A DNA stretch of 13,506 nt. Origin: Bacillota bacterium (GTDB lineage: Bacteria; Bacillota; UBA4882; UBA8346). This document shows positions 1-6,098 of the stretch, piece after piece (positions within the stretch are counted from its first letter, which is position 1; every line of letters begins with the position of its first letter). The stretch covers positions 1 to 13,506 of the forward strand of contig DNPQ01000405.1 of NCBI GenBank assembly GCA_003501335.1, given 5' to 3'. The position numbers and the translations under genes are program-made. The notes beneath the pieces were generated by a model. It saw only the letters and a list, made by a program, of their open reading frames with translations, ran no database searches and was not told the origin of the DNA.

Positions 1-701
1 GGGCGTTTCATCATCTCTCGCGCGATTTCCCATGCTCTGTCAAGCAATTTTTCTCTGGGCAACACTTCATTCACCAAGCCGAGTTCCTTCGCCGTCTCTG
101 CATCGATGTTTTCTCCCGTATACATATAGTACGCGGCTCTCTTCAGCCCAAGGAGCTCTTGCATAATTAGATACATTCCATCGCCAGGCGCAACGCCAAA
201 AATGAAATGATTTTCAAAGAAATATGCATCAGGAGCACACAGCGTCAGGTCACATTGCAGTGCGAATTCCGTATGTGATCCGGGGCCGTTGACGACCGCG
301 ATTGTAGGAATGTCCATTTGAAAAACCAGATTCTCAAGATTTTTGTAGGACTCCTTGTATTGGCGCATCATTAGGTCGGGCGACCATTCTCTGAAAGGAA
401 GGCTTTCCCAATTTCCTGCAGTTTTCCGTTTTTCAGGATCTTTCGAATAGGGGATCGTGTAGAATTTGTCTCCCGTGCCAGTGATAATTAGCACTTCGTT
501 TTCCGGATCGTTGGCAATATCCTGCCACGCCTGACTCCAAGCGGAATGCCCAGCCCAAGTATGCTGAAAAGGGCCGCCGTCTGTATGCATTCTCGCCTCA
601 ATGATCCCGTTTTCTCTTTTCATAACAAAGAAATCTTTGTACTTTTCCGAGTATTGCTCGAAGCTTAATGGTCTAACTTCACCTGCAAAATGATCTGACA
701 T
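1..701 (-). CDS. Crotonase-superfamily hydrolase, 6-oxocamphor hydrolase-like (partial, C-terminus off the left edge)
   Basis: The first 233 codons are present. The crotonase fold is recognisable: the oxyanion-hole segment AVVNGPGSHTEFALQCDL (about 135-152), then HFIFGVAPGDG (165-175) and ENIDAETAKELGLVNEVLP (197-215). From memory, 6-oxocamphor hydrolase, a retro-Claisen beta-diketone hydrolase of this superfamily, has HFPSGIVPGDG at the same place, with catalytic His and Asp nine residues apart. Here H165 and D174 keep that spacing, so C-C bond hydrolysis of a diketone is more likely than enoyl-CoA hydration, although the substrate is unknown. The start at 701 is supported by GGAGG about 9 bases upstream. 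Transcription comes from an exact consensus promoter with operator-like palindromes, so the gene is probably strongly expressed when derepressed. Crotonase membership is secure; the subfamily is an inference. Confidence 0.85.
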   Translation of the reverse strand, partial: MSDHFAGEVRPLSFEQYSEKYKDFFVMKRENGIIEARMHTDGGPFQHTWAGHSAWSQAWQDIANDPENEVLIITGTGDKFYTIPYSKDPEKRKTAGNWESLPFREWSPDLMMRQYKESYKNLENLVFQMDIPTIAVVNGPGSHTEFALQCDLTLCAPDAYFFENHFIFGVAPGDGMYLIMQELLGLKRAAYYMYTGENIDAETAKELGLVNEVLPREKLLDRAWEIAREMMKR

Positions 702-720
702 TATTATTCAGCCTCCATAA

Positions 721-752
721 TGATACTTATATCAAATGATACTAGTATCATT
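721..752. promoter_or_regulatory. Tandem operator-like palindromes over the crotonase promoter
   Basis: There is a perfect 18-base palindrome at 735-752 (core TGATACTAGTATCA). Directly beside it at 721-734 lies a second, imperfect site, TGATACTTATATCA. Both fit TGATA-N4-TATCA and their centres are 16 bases apart. The perfect site overlaps the -10 hexamer and the start point, as expected for a repressor. The spacing resembles paired dimers of TetR-type regulators. The motif differs from the GTTGAC palindromes beside the TetR gene at 1300-1875, so its regulator is probably encoded outside the window. Confidence 0.7.
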
Positions 753-778
753 ATAGAGGCTTTTTATTAAGTTGTCAA
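750..778 (-). promoter_or_regulatory. Consensus sigma-A promoter of the crotonase gene
   Basis: Read on the minus strand, -35 TTGACA (773-778) and -10 TATAAT (750-755) are both exact consensus and are separated by exactly 17 bases. The expected start point falls around 743, inside the palindromes described next. Confidence 0.85.
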
Positions 779-796
779 GCTATATAAAATTGCAAC

Positions 797-1081
797 ATGA
801 TCCACCTGTGCGATGAACAGTGGCCGGACGTTAACCTGTTCCAAATCCCCGACACTGATGATATGGATACCGGTAATCTTATTTTTGAGATTTAAGGAGA
901 TGATACCGAACTTTTAAAAGAGTGTATGCTCTTTTACCGGTTCCGAGGATAAGTCCAGGAAAAGCTCTAGAGTTTTGAAACAAACTCGGGGATTGGTGAT
1001 TTTCAAATTTTCCAGGTCATAACGGCGATGGGCCAGGCGGATTTGTTTGACGGAAGGTTAATTATTAGGGAGGCTGGATGA
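797..1081 (+). pseudogene. Possible decayed coding remnant, unidentified
   Basis: In one frame (ATG at 797) the translation reads like protein but is interrupted by stops at 893, 950 and 968 before ending at 1079-1081. Protein-like stretches include MIHLCDEQWPDVNLFQIPD near the start and IFQVITAMGQADLFDG near the end. I recognise no family. The stretch lies between two transcription units (781-1110) and I see no intact gene in it. It could be non-coding DNA that happens to read well. Confidence 0.2.
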
Positions 1082-1110
1082 AAGAAAGATCGATTAAAAA
1101 ATGCTTCCCC

Positions 1111-1299
1111 TTATGTTTCACTTATAATTTCTAAGTTTAATGGAATCCAAGCTTGATTACTTTTAATTAGATTCTTTAAATCTTCTTCAAAAACTCTACC
1201 TTCATATGCACTTCCTTTATTTCCGATCGATAACTTTTCACTGATTAGTCGATTTCCCGGCCAAAGGAGAACAAAATATGTCAGCCGAAAAACATAACT
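1111..1299 (-). pseudogene. Open stretch continuing past the TetR stop codon, possible gene fragment
   Basis: Directly after the TAA of the TetR gene the same frame stays open for 62 codons, ending at 1111-1113. It includes protein-like text such as GSAYEGRVFEEDLKNLIKS. It has no plausible start codon or ribosome binding site of its own. It could be the 3' remnant of an older gene or simply chance. Confidence 0.2.
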
Positions 1300-1875
1300 T
1301 TAAGCAAAAATCATATCTACAAATGAATTAATTAAACTGGCCGGATTATCCAATCCTTTTTCCGCTTCGAGATGTCCGGAATAATTTAGTTCAACTAGGC
1401 CATGAATAAACGCATATACCATTGCTGTCAATTCCTTTGGTGATTTCTGCATGTCACATTCTAGCTTTTGAATTTTTTCAAACCGTTTTTCAACCATTTT
1501 AAATGGTTTAGAGGCCAAAATGTATAGATCAGAAAATTGCTCCTTATCCCATTGTTTTTGGAACATCAGTTGATACTGCTCTCTATTACATACTCCAAAA
1601 TCATAATACTTATATAAAATTGCACAAATAAGTTTTCTAGAATCGCTTATTTCTTCAATTAATTTCGACATGCTATTTATAAGTATTTCAAAATTTTCAG
1701 CCACTATAGCAGCAAGTAAATCATCCTTATTTTTAAAATGTCTATAAACTGCACTTCTGGATAAATTCATTTCTTTCCCAAGGTCGCGCATATTTACGGA
1801 AGCAATTCCATTTATATCAATCATTCTTCTTGTGACATCAATTAACTTTTGTTTAGTATCATGATTACTTTTCAT
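1300..1875 (-). CDS. TetR/AcrR-family transcriptional regulator
   Basis: At 191 residues this has normal TetR length. The N-terminal DNA-binding domain covers about 8-55 and includes the helix-turn-helix GIASVNMRDLGKEMNLSRSA followed by VYRHFKNKDDLL, the family hallmark. The C-terminal helical ligand and dimer domain (about 60-190) is variable, as usual. The gene is divergent from the SDR gene at 2031 and separated from it by 155 bases holding two GTTGAC-N3-GTCAAC palindromes. One palindrome contains this gene's own -35, so autorepression and repression of the SDR are expected. The start at 1875 has only a weak AGAG-type ribosome binding site. The inducer is unknown, perhaps the SDR substrate. 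The gene is AT-rich compared with the crotonase and encapsulin genes, so acquisition together with the SDR is possible. Confidence 0.92.
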   Translation of the reverse strand: MKSNHDTKQKLIDVTRRMIDINGIASVNMRDLGKEMNLSRSAVYRHFKNKDDLLAAIVAENFEILINSMSKLIEEISDSRKLICAILYKYYDFGVCNREQYQLMFQKQWDKEQFSDLYILASKPFKMVEKRFEKIQKLECDMQKSPKELTAMVYAFIHGLVELNYSGHLEAEKGLDNPASLINSFVDMIFA

Positions 1876-1908
1876 ATCTAATCTCTTTTCGGTGATTTTT
1901 ACAAACTA

Positions 1909-1937
1909 ATTTTAAAGCATCACGTTGACACAGTCAA
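1909..1937 (-). promoter_or_regulatory. Promoter of the TetR gene
   Basis: On the minus strand, -35 TTGACT (1932-1937) and -10 TAAAAT (1909-1914) are separated by 17 bases. The -35 is the right half of the first palindrome (1924-1938), so repressor binding there would block this promoter. Confidence 0.7.
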
Positions 1938-1978
1938 CAAAGAGCTGTATAATTACACCATGTTGACATAGTCAACAT
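1924..1978. promoter_or_regulatory. Paired TetR operators between TetR and SDR genes
   Basis: Site 1 is GTTGAC-ACA-GTCAAC at 1924-1938. Site 2 is the longer ATGTTGAC-ATA-GTCAACAT at 1960-1978. Their centres are 38 bases apart. Site 1 covers the -35 hexamers of both divergent promoters, and site 2 covers the start point of the SDR transcript. Identical half-sites at both positions make a single cognate regulator, the adjacent TetR protein, the obvious candidate. Confidence 0.8.
1925..1953 (+). promoter_or_regulatory. Consensus promoter of the SDR gene
   Basis: TTGACA (1925-1930) and TATAAT (1948-1953) are exact consensus with 17-base spacing. The -35 lies in the left half of the first palindrome, and the expected start point (about 1960) falls at the edge of the second. 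Confidence 0.85.
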
Positions 1979-2030
1979 TAAAGATATATTTAGCTTGCCG
2001 AAAATTTTAGTTATAAAAAGGAGTATCTAT

Positions 2031-2993
2031 ATGAATTCAACTAAGAAAACAATTATTATAACCGGTGGGAACTCCGGCTTAGGCTATGCATGTGCCAAAA
2101 GAATCGCTAAAGACAATATAAACAATCATGTAATCATCGCTTGTCGCAATGCCATAAAAGCCAAGGAATCAATCCGATCATTGATAAGTGAAACTAAGAA
2201 TAACAACATTACCTTCCTAGAACTTGATCTTTCATCATTGAAATCTGTAAGAAATTTTGTAACTAGATTTTCAGAATTGAATTTTCCGCCATTATATGCA
2301 CTTGTATGTAATGCAGGCGTCCAGTTTGTTGATACGATACATTATACGGAAGACGGCTTTGAAGAAACTTTTGGTGTTAATCATCTCGGACATTTTCTCC
2401 TGGCAAACATGTTGCTTAGTAAAATAACCGATTCCGGAAGAATCGTCTTCGTCAGTAGCGGAACTCATGACCCATTGCAAAAGAGCGGAATGCCTGAACC
2501 TTTATATGAAAATGCCAGATTACTCGCTTATCCTGCGGAAACGACTCAAAGTAAAAAGGTGTCCCGGATAGGTAGGCAACGATATACCACTTCAAAATTA
2601 TGTAATATTTACTGTGCTTATGAGTTAGCAGAAAGAATTCGTGAACAAACTAATAAAAATATAACAGTAAACGCTTTTGATCCCGGGTTGATGCCTAGTA
2701 CCGGATTAGCCAGAAATTATAGCCCCTTTTTAAGATTTATATCAAGGTATGTACTTTCCCTTTTGATATTGGTTCATCCAAATGTAAATACTGTTGGAAA
2801 ATCAGGCAGAGCATTGGCATATTTAATAACGAATCCAAAATTAGACAAAACCACAGGAAAATATTTTGAAGGTTTTAAAGAAATTAAATCATCAACACTT
2901 TCATATAACGAAAAAAACAAAAAAAATCTATGGAAAGTAAGTGTTGAGTTGACAAAACTTAAAAACACTGAGACGATTTTAAATCTAGACTAA
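2031..2993 (+). CDS. Short-chain dehydrogenase/reductase (SDR), retinol dehydrogenase/protochlorophyllide reductase-like
   Basis: This is an NAD(P)-dependent oxidoreductase of 320 residues. The Rossmann motif TGGNSGLG is at 11-18, NAG at 94-96, the catalytic Ser region VSSG at 141-144, and the catalytic YTTSK at 185-189 (Tyr185, Lys189), followed by DPG at 217-219. An Arg in ACRN (about 39), after the second strand, is compatible with NADP(H). The long C-terminal part, including KTTGKYFEG, is typical of the retinol dehydrogenase, WWOX and protochlorophyllide reductase branch. I chose ATG 2031 because AAGGAG lies 7 bases upstream; an in-frame TTG at 1995 has no ribosome binding site. The gene is controlled by the divergent TetR. 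Substrate is unknown; a hydrophobic carbonyl or alcohol is only a guess. A 7-base inverted repeat follows at 3013-3036. Confidence 0.9.
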   Translation: MNSTKKTIIITGGNSGLGYACAKRIAKDNINNHVIIACRNAIKAKESIRSLISETKNNNITFLELDLSSLKSVRNFVTRFSELNFPPLYALVCNAGVQFVDTIHYTEDGFEETFGVNHLGHFLLANMLLSKITDSGRIVFVSSGTHDPLQKSGMPEPLYENARLLAYPAETTQSKKVSRIGRQRYTTSKLCNIYCAYELAERIREQTNKNITVNAFDPGLMPSTGLARNYSPFLRFISRYVLSLLILVHPNVNTVGKSGRALAYLITNPKLDKTTGKYFEGFKEIKSSTLSYNEKNKKNLWKVSVELTKLKNTETILNLD

Positions 2994-3243
2994 GAATTAT
3001 TCCTTATTCATTCTACTTTCCCACCCATAAAAGTAGGTTGAGCTATTAGAAAGAGCTACCTCATCATTTAAATTAAAATATTTAAGCGGATTATGCTGAA
3101 ATTAGGTAACTCTTTGAAATAATTCATTTATTCGGTAATCCATTGTTTGAAACCAAAAACCTGCAGTAAAAGATAAAAACCGTTCCAGTATGTTAAATTC
3201 CATGCCTTCGTCCTCCGCATTTTGACTGGCGTAGGGAGTAATT
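2994..3243. other. Intergenic region, no firm gene
   Basis: It contains a weak inverted repeat (CTACTTT 3013-3019 with AAAGTAG 3030-3036) without a T tract. The minus strand carries a possible 33-codon reading frame at 3102-3203 (begins MEFNILERF) with GGAGG 8 bases upstream. That ribosome binding site comes from the 34-base repeat at 3199-3232, and I do not regard the frame as established. Confidence 0.4.
3199..3232 (+). repeat. 34-base direct repeat, copy A
   Basis: It matches 6099-6132 at 31 of 34 positions in the same orientation, sharing the core GCATTTTGACTGGCGT. Copy A ends 11 bases before the start of the XRE gene; copy B ends 90 bases before the encapsulin gene. Confidence 0.8.
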
Positions 3244-3580
3244 ATGAACCTAAGTTAAGATAAAAAATTTACGCCAGGAGAAACATTTAAAGCAAGAGGA
3301 TCTCGCTGAAAAGATCGGAGTCTCCCGCCTGATGCTTGGTAAATATGAACGCGACGAAGCTTCACCTTTCGCCGAAACTCTGCAAAAATTAGCGCAAGTA
3401 TTGGAAGTCTCCGCCGATTATTTATTGTCTGATGGTAAAAAAAGCGAGAAGTCTCTTAAATTTGGGGATAAAACACTTCAGACATATTTCGAAAAGATTG
3501 ACAAAATGAGTGATGAAGAACGGGGACATGTGAAGTTTATATTGGAGGCAGTGGTAAAAAATAAATCTCAAATGTTTTAG
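3244..3580 (+). pseudogene. XRE-family helix-turn-helix regulator, apparently frameshifted near codon 4
   Basis: An ATG at 3244 with GGGAG 5 bases upstream begins M-N-L, but its frame stops at 3256-3258. One base over (an extra A at about 3252-3253), the frame reads VKIKNLRQEKHLKQEDLAEK, then IGVSRLMLGKYERDEASPF and LEVSADYLL, a textbook HTH_3 domain. Removing one base restores a protein of about 111 residues. The intact frame from the internal ATG 3332 (82 residues, to 3580) lacks helices 1 and 2 and part of the recognition helix, so on its own it should not bind DNA normally. The tail (about 70-111), with KIDKMSDEERGHVKFILEAV, resembles the C-terminus of small SOS/phage-type XRE repressors. 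It is either a true pseudogene or a one-base sequence error. The gene stands alone, with no phage genes beside it. Confidence 0.75.
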
Positions 3581-3687
3581 CCTAATCCTTTTAAATAACT
3601 TCTTGAAACCCGTTGCCGAGTATCGAATGGACTTTCATAGCGCAACCGATAATTTTCTTGGTGATGTCTTCGTACATTACAACCACG

Positions 3688-3812
3688 ACCCCGATTCACA
3701 CGATTTTCAGGATCGGCATGATTGGTGAAAGCATGGATTATAGGCCACAAAATTCATTCTTACCCATCACGGTTCTTAATCCTGTTCATCTTTTAATCCT
3801 GTAAATCGGGGT
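3688..3812. repeat. Fold-back element of about 9-base units with inverted ends
   Basis: The ends are exact inverted copies: ACCCCGATT (3688-3696) and AATCGGGGT (3804-3812). Inside, GATT or GATC recurs every 9 bases on the left (3693, 3702, 3711, 3720). On the right, ATC recurs at 3779, 3788, 3796 and 3805, and the two arms align as inverted copies over about four units. The AATCCTG-type unit resembles dispersed intergenic repeats that I recall from many bacterial genomes. It could not encode its own movement. Confidence 0.65.
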
Positions 3813-3876
3813 TCAGACAATTAACCCTCATTACTCTCCCCGAACGCCTTTCCCACCAAAACTCCTCCCAAAAATT

Positions 3877-3925
3877 AAAAAATCTCAACCGAGCCTATGG
3901 TCTTGCTGTGACTCCGGTTAAGACC
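3877..3925 (-). terminator. Possible terminator of the 4023-4646 gene, with interleaved stems
   Basis: On the minus strand, AACCG with a bulged G then AG (complement of 3911-3919) can pair with CTCGGTT (complement of 3887-3893), and TTTTTT follows four bases later. GGTCTT and AAGACC (3899-3904 and 3920-3925) pair in an interleaved order, so the two stems cannot form as a simple nested hairpin. The strength is doubtful. Confidence 0.3.
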
Positions 3926-4022
3926 CTTTTATAATGTTCGAATCATATTGATATCTAGTAATGCCTATGCTTTGATTATTCCCCATCTACAATCAAAAAC
4001 CTCTACTAGCAGGTGAATTTAT

Positions 4023-4646
4023 TCAGGGTAATTCTTGGTTTTCCCCCATACTGGATTCCACACACATAAAGTGTGGGCTGACTTTGACCTTTAAGGCCCC
4101 CCACGGACCGGGCCCCGGCCACCACGGCCATCCCAAATAAATGTTGGCATGTCCGTGGTGATCTGGATGGTCATTATCGTAATCAATCGAAAAAATGGCG
4201 TCATTAGGATGCCAACCATCCCTTCCAAAATAAATTTTATTACCATCTATTTTTCTACCATCCATCGATAATTCAAATCTCACAGACTGGCCATCAAATA
4301 TTCCAAAATCAATGGCTGAAACTTGATCCGAAGCCGTAAGCTGAAATTTTAAAGTATCATGATCGCTCAATTTAGAATAATCATTAGTATCTGCTGTTTT
4401 AGTCATAAGGTTTTCAATTCTACCGTCTGTCTCAATCACTCCGGTAAAAATATGTTTTGTACCTGTGGCTGCTTCTACTTTTAAATGGACACCCGAACTA
4501 TCATGCCAAATAAAATATCCTTCAAGATGCTGCCGAAGGAGTGTTGTCGGTTCCCCTTCCATAGGATCCGGCCAAAATGCAAAAACTAAATTTGTAAAAT
4601 AAAACATCAGCGTAGCCGCTAAGATAAGACTTAGCCATTTTTTCAT
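4023..4646 (-). CDS. Exported protein of unknown family
   Basis: The protein has 207 residues. A clear signal peptide (MKKW, then a hydrophobic run to about residue 22) ends in VFA before FWPDP, so signal peptidase I cleavage after A23 is likely. The mature part looks like a small beta-rich domain: HLEGYFIWHDSSGVHLKVEA (about 40-59), an IFTGVIETDG strand, and FELSMDGRKIDGNKIYFGRD near 124-143. A His/Asp-rich turn (DYDNDHPDHHGH) and an aromatic, Gly/Pro-rich segment (LGWPWWPGPGPWG) follow. The His/Asp run could bind metal, but that is a guess. AAAGGAG lies 11 bases upstream of the start. A promoter candidate lies at 4692-4720. The gene is separate from the upstream barrel gene by about 200 bases. 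I do not recognise a named family. Confidence 0.8.
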   Translation of the reverse strand: MKKWLSLILAATLMFYFTNLVFAFWPDPMEGEPTTLLRQHLEGYFIWHDSSGVHLKVEAATGTKHIFTGVIETDGRIENLMTKTADTNDYSKLSDHDTLKFQLTASDQVSAIDFGIFDGQSVRFELSMDGRKIDGNKIYFGRDGWHPNDAIFSIDYDNDHPDHHGHANIYLGWPWWPGPGPWGALKVKVSPHFMCVESSMGENQELP

Positions 4647-4691
4647 CCCATTATCGACTCCTTTCTTAATGAATTTTACTATCCTCTTTTT

Positions 4692-4720
4692 ATCATAACT
4701 ATGTGTTCCTTTTGTGATAA
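4692..4720 (-). promoter_or_regulatory. Candidate promoter for the 4023-4646 gene
   Basis: On the minus strand, TTATCA (4715-4720) and TATGAT (4692-4697) are separated by 17 bases, about 45 bases upstream of the start codon. The -35 is a moderate match (4/6) and the -10 a good one (5/6). Confidence 0.4.
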
Positions 4721-4844
4721 GTTCACGAAGAATTGACGAACATAACGATATCCAATTTCAGTTTCTATGAACGATTAATAACAAGCAACTCATTAACCTA
4801 AGCCCTTAAAATGCCGTTAGCCGCCACAATATCAATGTAAAGCA

Positions 4845-5660
4845 TCAGAAATCCCAACGGATCCCAATGTTGATACCATTTTGCTTTGTTGAACTATCCG
4901 GTTCATACACTTCATATCCAGTGGGAAATCCATTGGCATAATACCATTGAACCATATTACTTTCACCGATGCTGGAATATTCATACCAAGGAGTTATTGC
5001 CAAAGCCCAATTGGAATTAAAATGATAAGTTAAAGGCAAATCAATCTTGTAACCTGGTTTATTGCCGAGATCTACGGTAAAATCTTGATAATCCGTTATT
5101 GTGGATGTCATTTGACCAGCCATCATAAACTTAGCTGTTACCTCGATTGCCGCGTCAAGTTGTTTATTGAAACTATGTTCCCAACGAAATCCGATAGGGA
5201 TATAAAGCCAAGAATATTTTTCATCTTGATCTTCACTCAAAACGCGATCCCAATAATGATACCCTAATCCTATTAAAAAATATGTATTCTCGGCTATAGG
5301 AAACCCATAATCCAATTCAATCGATGTTAGCTCATCTTTCGTTGTTGATTGGCATGGAGTCCCTGTCTCTAAATAAGAGCCATCATATTTTGTATCATCC
5401 TTTGTGTGATTAAAACTTAGTTGCCAATACTCTTTCGTGTCCTGGTCTTGATTCTTAAAAGTAAAATTCATACCATTGAGCCACCCTTTTTCAGAATCTT
5501 CCGATGTACCAGAATCAACCTCATTATAGTTATAGTAAAAATGACTAATATCAAATTCAATTGTTTTCTGTGAATCTTCATAGGCAGTAGAAATTCCAGC
5601 ACACCCTAATAACATTATAATAGTAAAACCTATTATTAAAGCTTTTTTTGATAAATGCAT
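4845..5660 (-). CDS. Putative outer-membrane beta-barrel protein
   Basis: The protein has 271 residues. An N-terminal signal contains LLGC (17-20), which could be a lipobox, or cleavage may follow STA at 26. The rest is a series of short amphipathic strands rich in Tyr, Trp and Phe (for example YFLIGLGYHYWDRVL and WALAITPWYEYSS), separated by polar loops with Asp, Ser and Thr. It ends in GINIGIRWDF, an alternating strand with a terminal Phe, the classic sorting signal of outer-membrane barrels. That fold implies a diderm cell envelope. I start at 5660 rather than at the ATG at 5666, because GGGAG is 8 bases from the first and only 2 from the second. The upstream leader carries a UUCG terminator at 5709-5734. 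Function is unknown; a porin-like or adhesion role is possible. Confidence 0.75.
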   Translation of the reverse strand: MHLSKKALIIGFTIIMLLGCAGISTAYEDSQKTIEFDISHFYYNYNEVDSGTSEDSEKGWLNGMNFTFKNQDQDTKEYWQLSFNHTKDDTKYDGSYLETGTPCQSTTKDELTSIELDYGFPIAENTYFLIGLGYHYWDRVLSEDQDEKYSWLYIPIGFRWEHSFNKQLDAAIEVTAKFMMAGQMTSTITDYQDFTVDLGNKPGYKIDLPLTYHFNSNWALAITPWYEYSSIGESNMVQWYYANGFPTGYEVYEPDSSTKQNGINIGIRWDF

Positions 5661-5708
5661 TTTCATTTCTCCCTTCGATTTATTAAATCCCCTGATCTAG
5701 TGCGACTT

Positions 5709-5734
5709 AAAAAAATAGCCCTCCGAAGAGGGCC
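5709..5734 (-). terminator. UUCG-tetraloop intrinsic terminator upstream of the barrel gene
   Basis: On the minus strand, GCCCTC-TTCG-GAGGGC is followed by TA and seven Ts, a textbook hairpin. It ends about 48 bases before the barrel start codon. A perfect small hairpin (CTTACA-TTT-TGTAAG) precedes it immediately. No convincing minus-strand gene ends here, so it may act as a leader attenuator or end a small RNA. Confidence 0.75.
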
Positions 5735-5761
5735 TTACAAAATGTAAGAAGGAGGTTAAAA

Positions 5762-5845
5762 TTGAAAAAGTTGTTATCTTTACTATATTCCATGTCTGTG
5801 ACTACGAAATGTTCAATCTGTGGTTATATGATGTTCATTCTGTGA
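5762..5845 (+). CDS. Possible 27-residue small protein or leader peptide
   Basis: AAGGAGG (5749-5755) lies 6 bases before a TTG that opens MKKLLSLLYSMSVTTKCSIC and seven more residues. The ribosome binding site is excellent and the MKKLLSLL opening resembles an export signal start, but the product is very short. It could be a small membrane peptide, a leader peptide, or the 5' stub of a lost secreted-protein gene. It overlaps the leader region of the minus-strand barrel gene. Confidence 0.3.
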   Translation: MKKLLSLLYSMSVTTKCSICGYMMFIL

Positions 5846-5980
5846 AAAAATCGTGAAAAATAAAAAAAAACTCCGAAGAGGACGTCTCTGAAAGGTGATG
5901 AAATGGAAAAATAAAACCAGGTCAAAAGGTTTGGGTTTATACTTTCTTAATTATACTTACTTCCCTGGGGAAGGGCTCGC

Positions 5981-6033
5981 GTCCAATCAGACACGGGTTA
6001 GGTTAAATAGGCATGCACCGCCTCTGATTTGAC
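5981..6033. repeat. 11-base inverted repeat with 31-base loop
   Basis: GTCCAATCAGA (5981-5991) and TCTGATTTGAC (6023-6033) pair at 10 of 11 positions. The loop contains GGCATGCACCGCC, which can form a short inner stem. It lies about 190 bases upstream of the shell gene and could be a regulatory RNA structure or a DNA site. Confidence 0.45.
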
Positions 6034-6098
6034 TTCATACAGAATATATAACATTGACCTCTGTCTTATTTGTTTCATTCCAATCCCCATCTCCCGAA

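Larger units (their letters stand above)
3581..4022. other. Intergenic region without a supported gene
   Basis: It holds the fold-back repeat at 3688-3812 and a structured stretch at 3877-3925. A 63-codon plus-strand frame at 3613-3804 runs through the repeat and has no ribosome binding site or recognisable motif, so I do not call it. Confidence 0.6.

Noticed and set aside
1995..2030. TTG start for the SDR gene
   Set aside because: No ribosome binding site; the SDR fold begins right after ATG 2031, which has AAGGAG at 7-base spacing.
3622..3727. Plus-strand peptide-like text with HYNHDPDSHDF
   Set aside because: The sequence is generated by the 9-base periodic repeat and ends at a stop with no start signal.
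3613..3804. 63-codon plus-strand frame
   Set aside because: It lacks a ribosome binding site, reads through the fold-back repeat and shows no protein-like motifs.
3688..3812. CRISPR array
   Set aside because: The units are about 9 bases, imperfect and inverted at the centre; there are no 25-40 base repeats with unique spacers and no cas genes.
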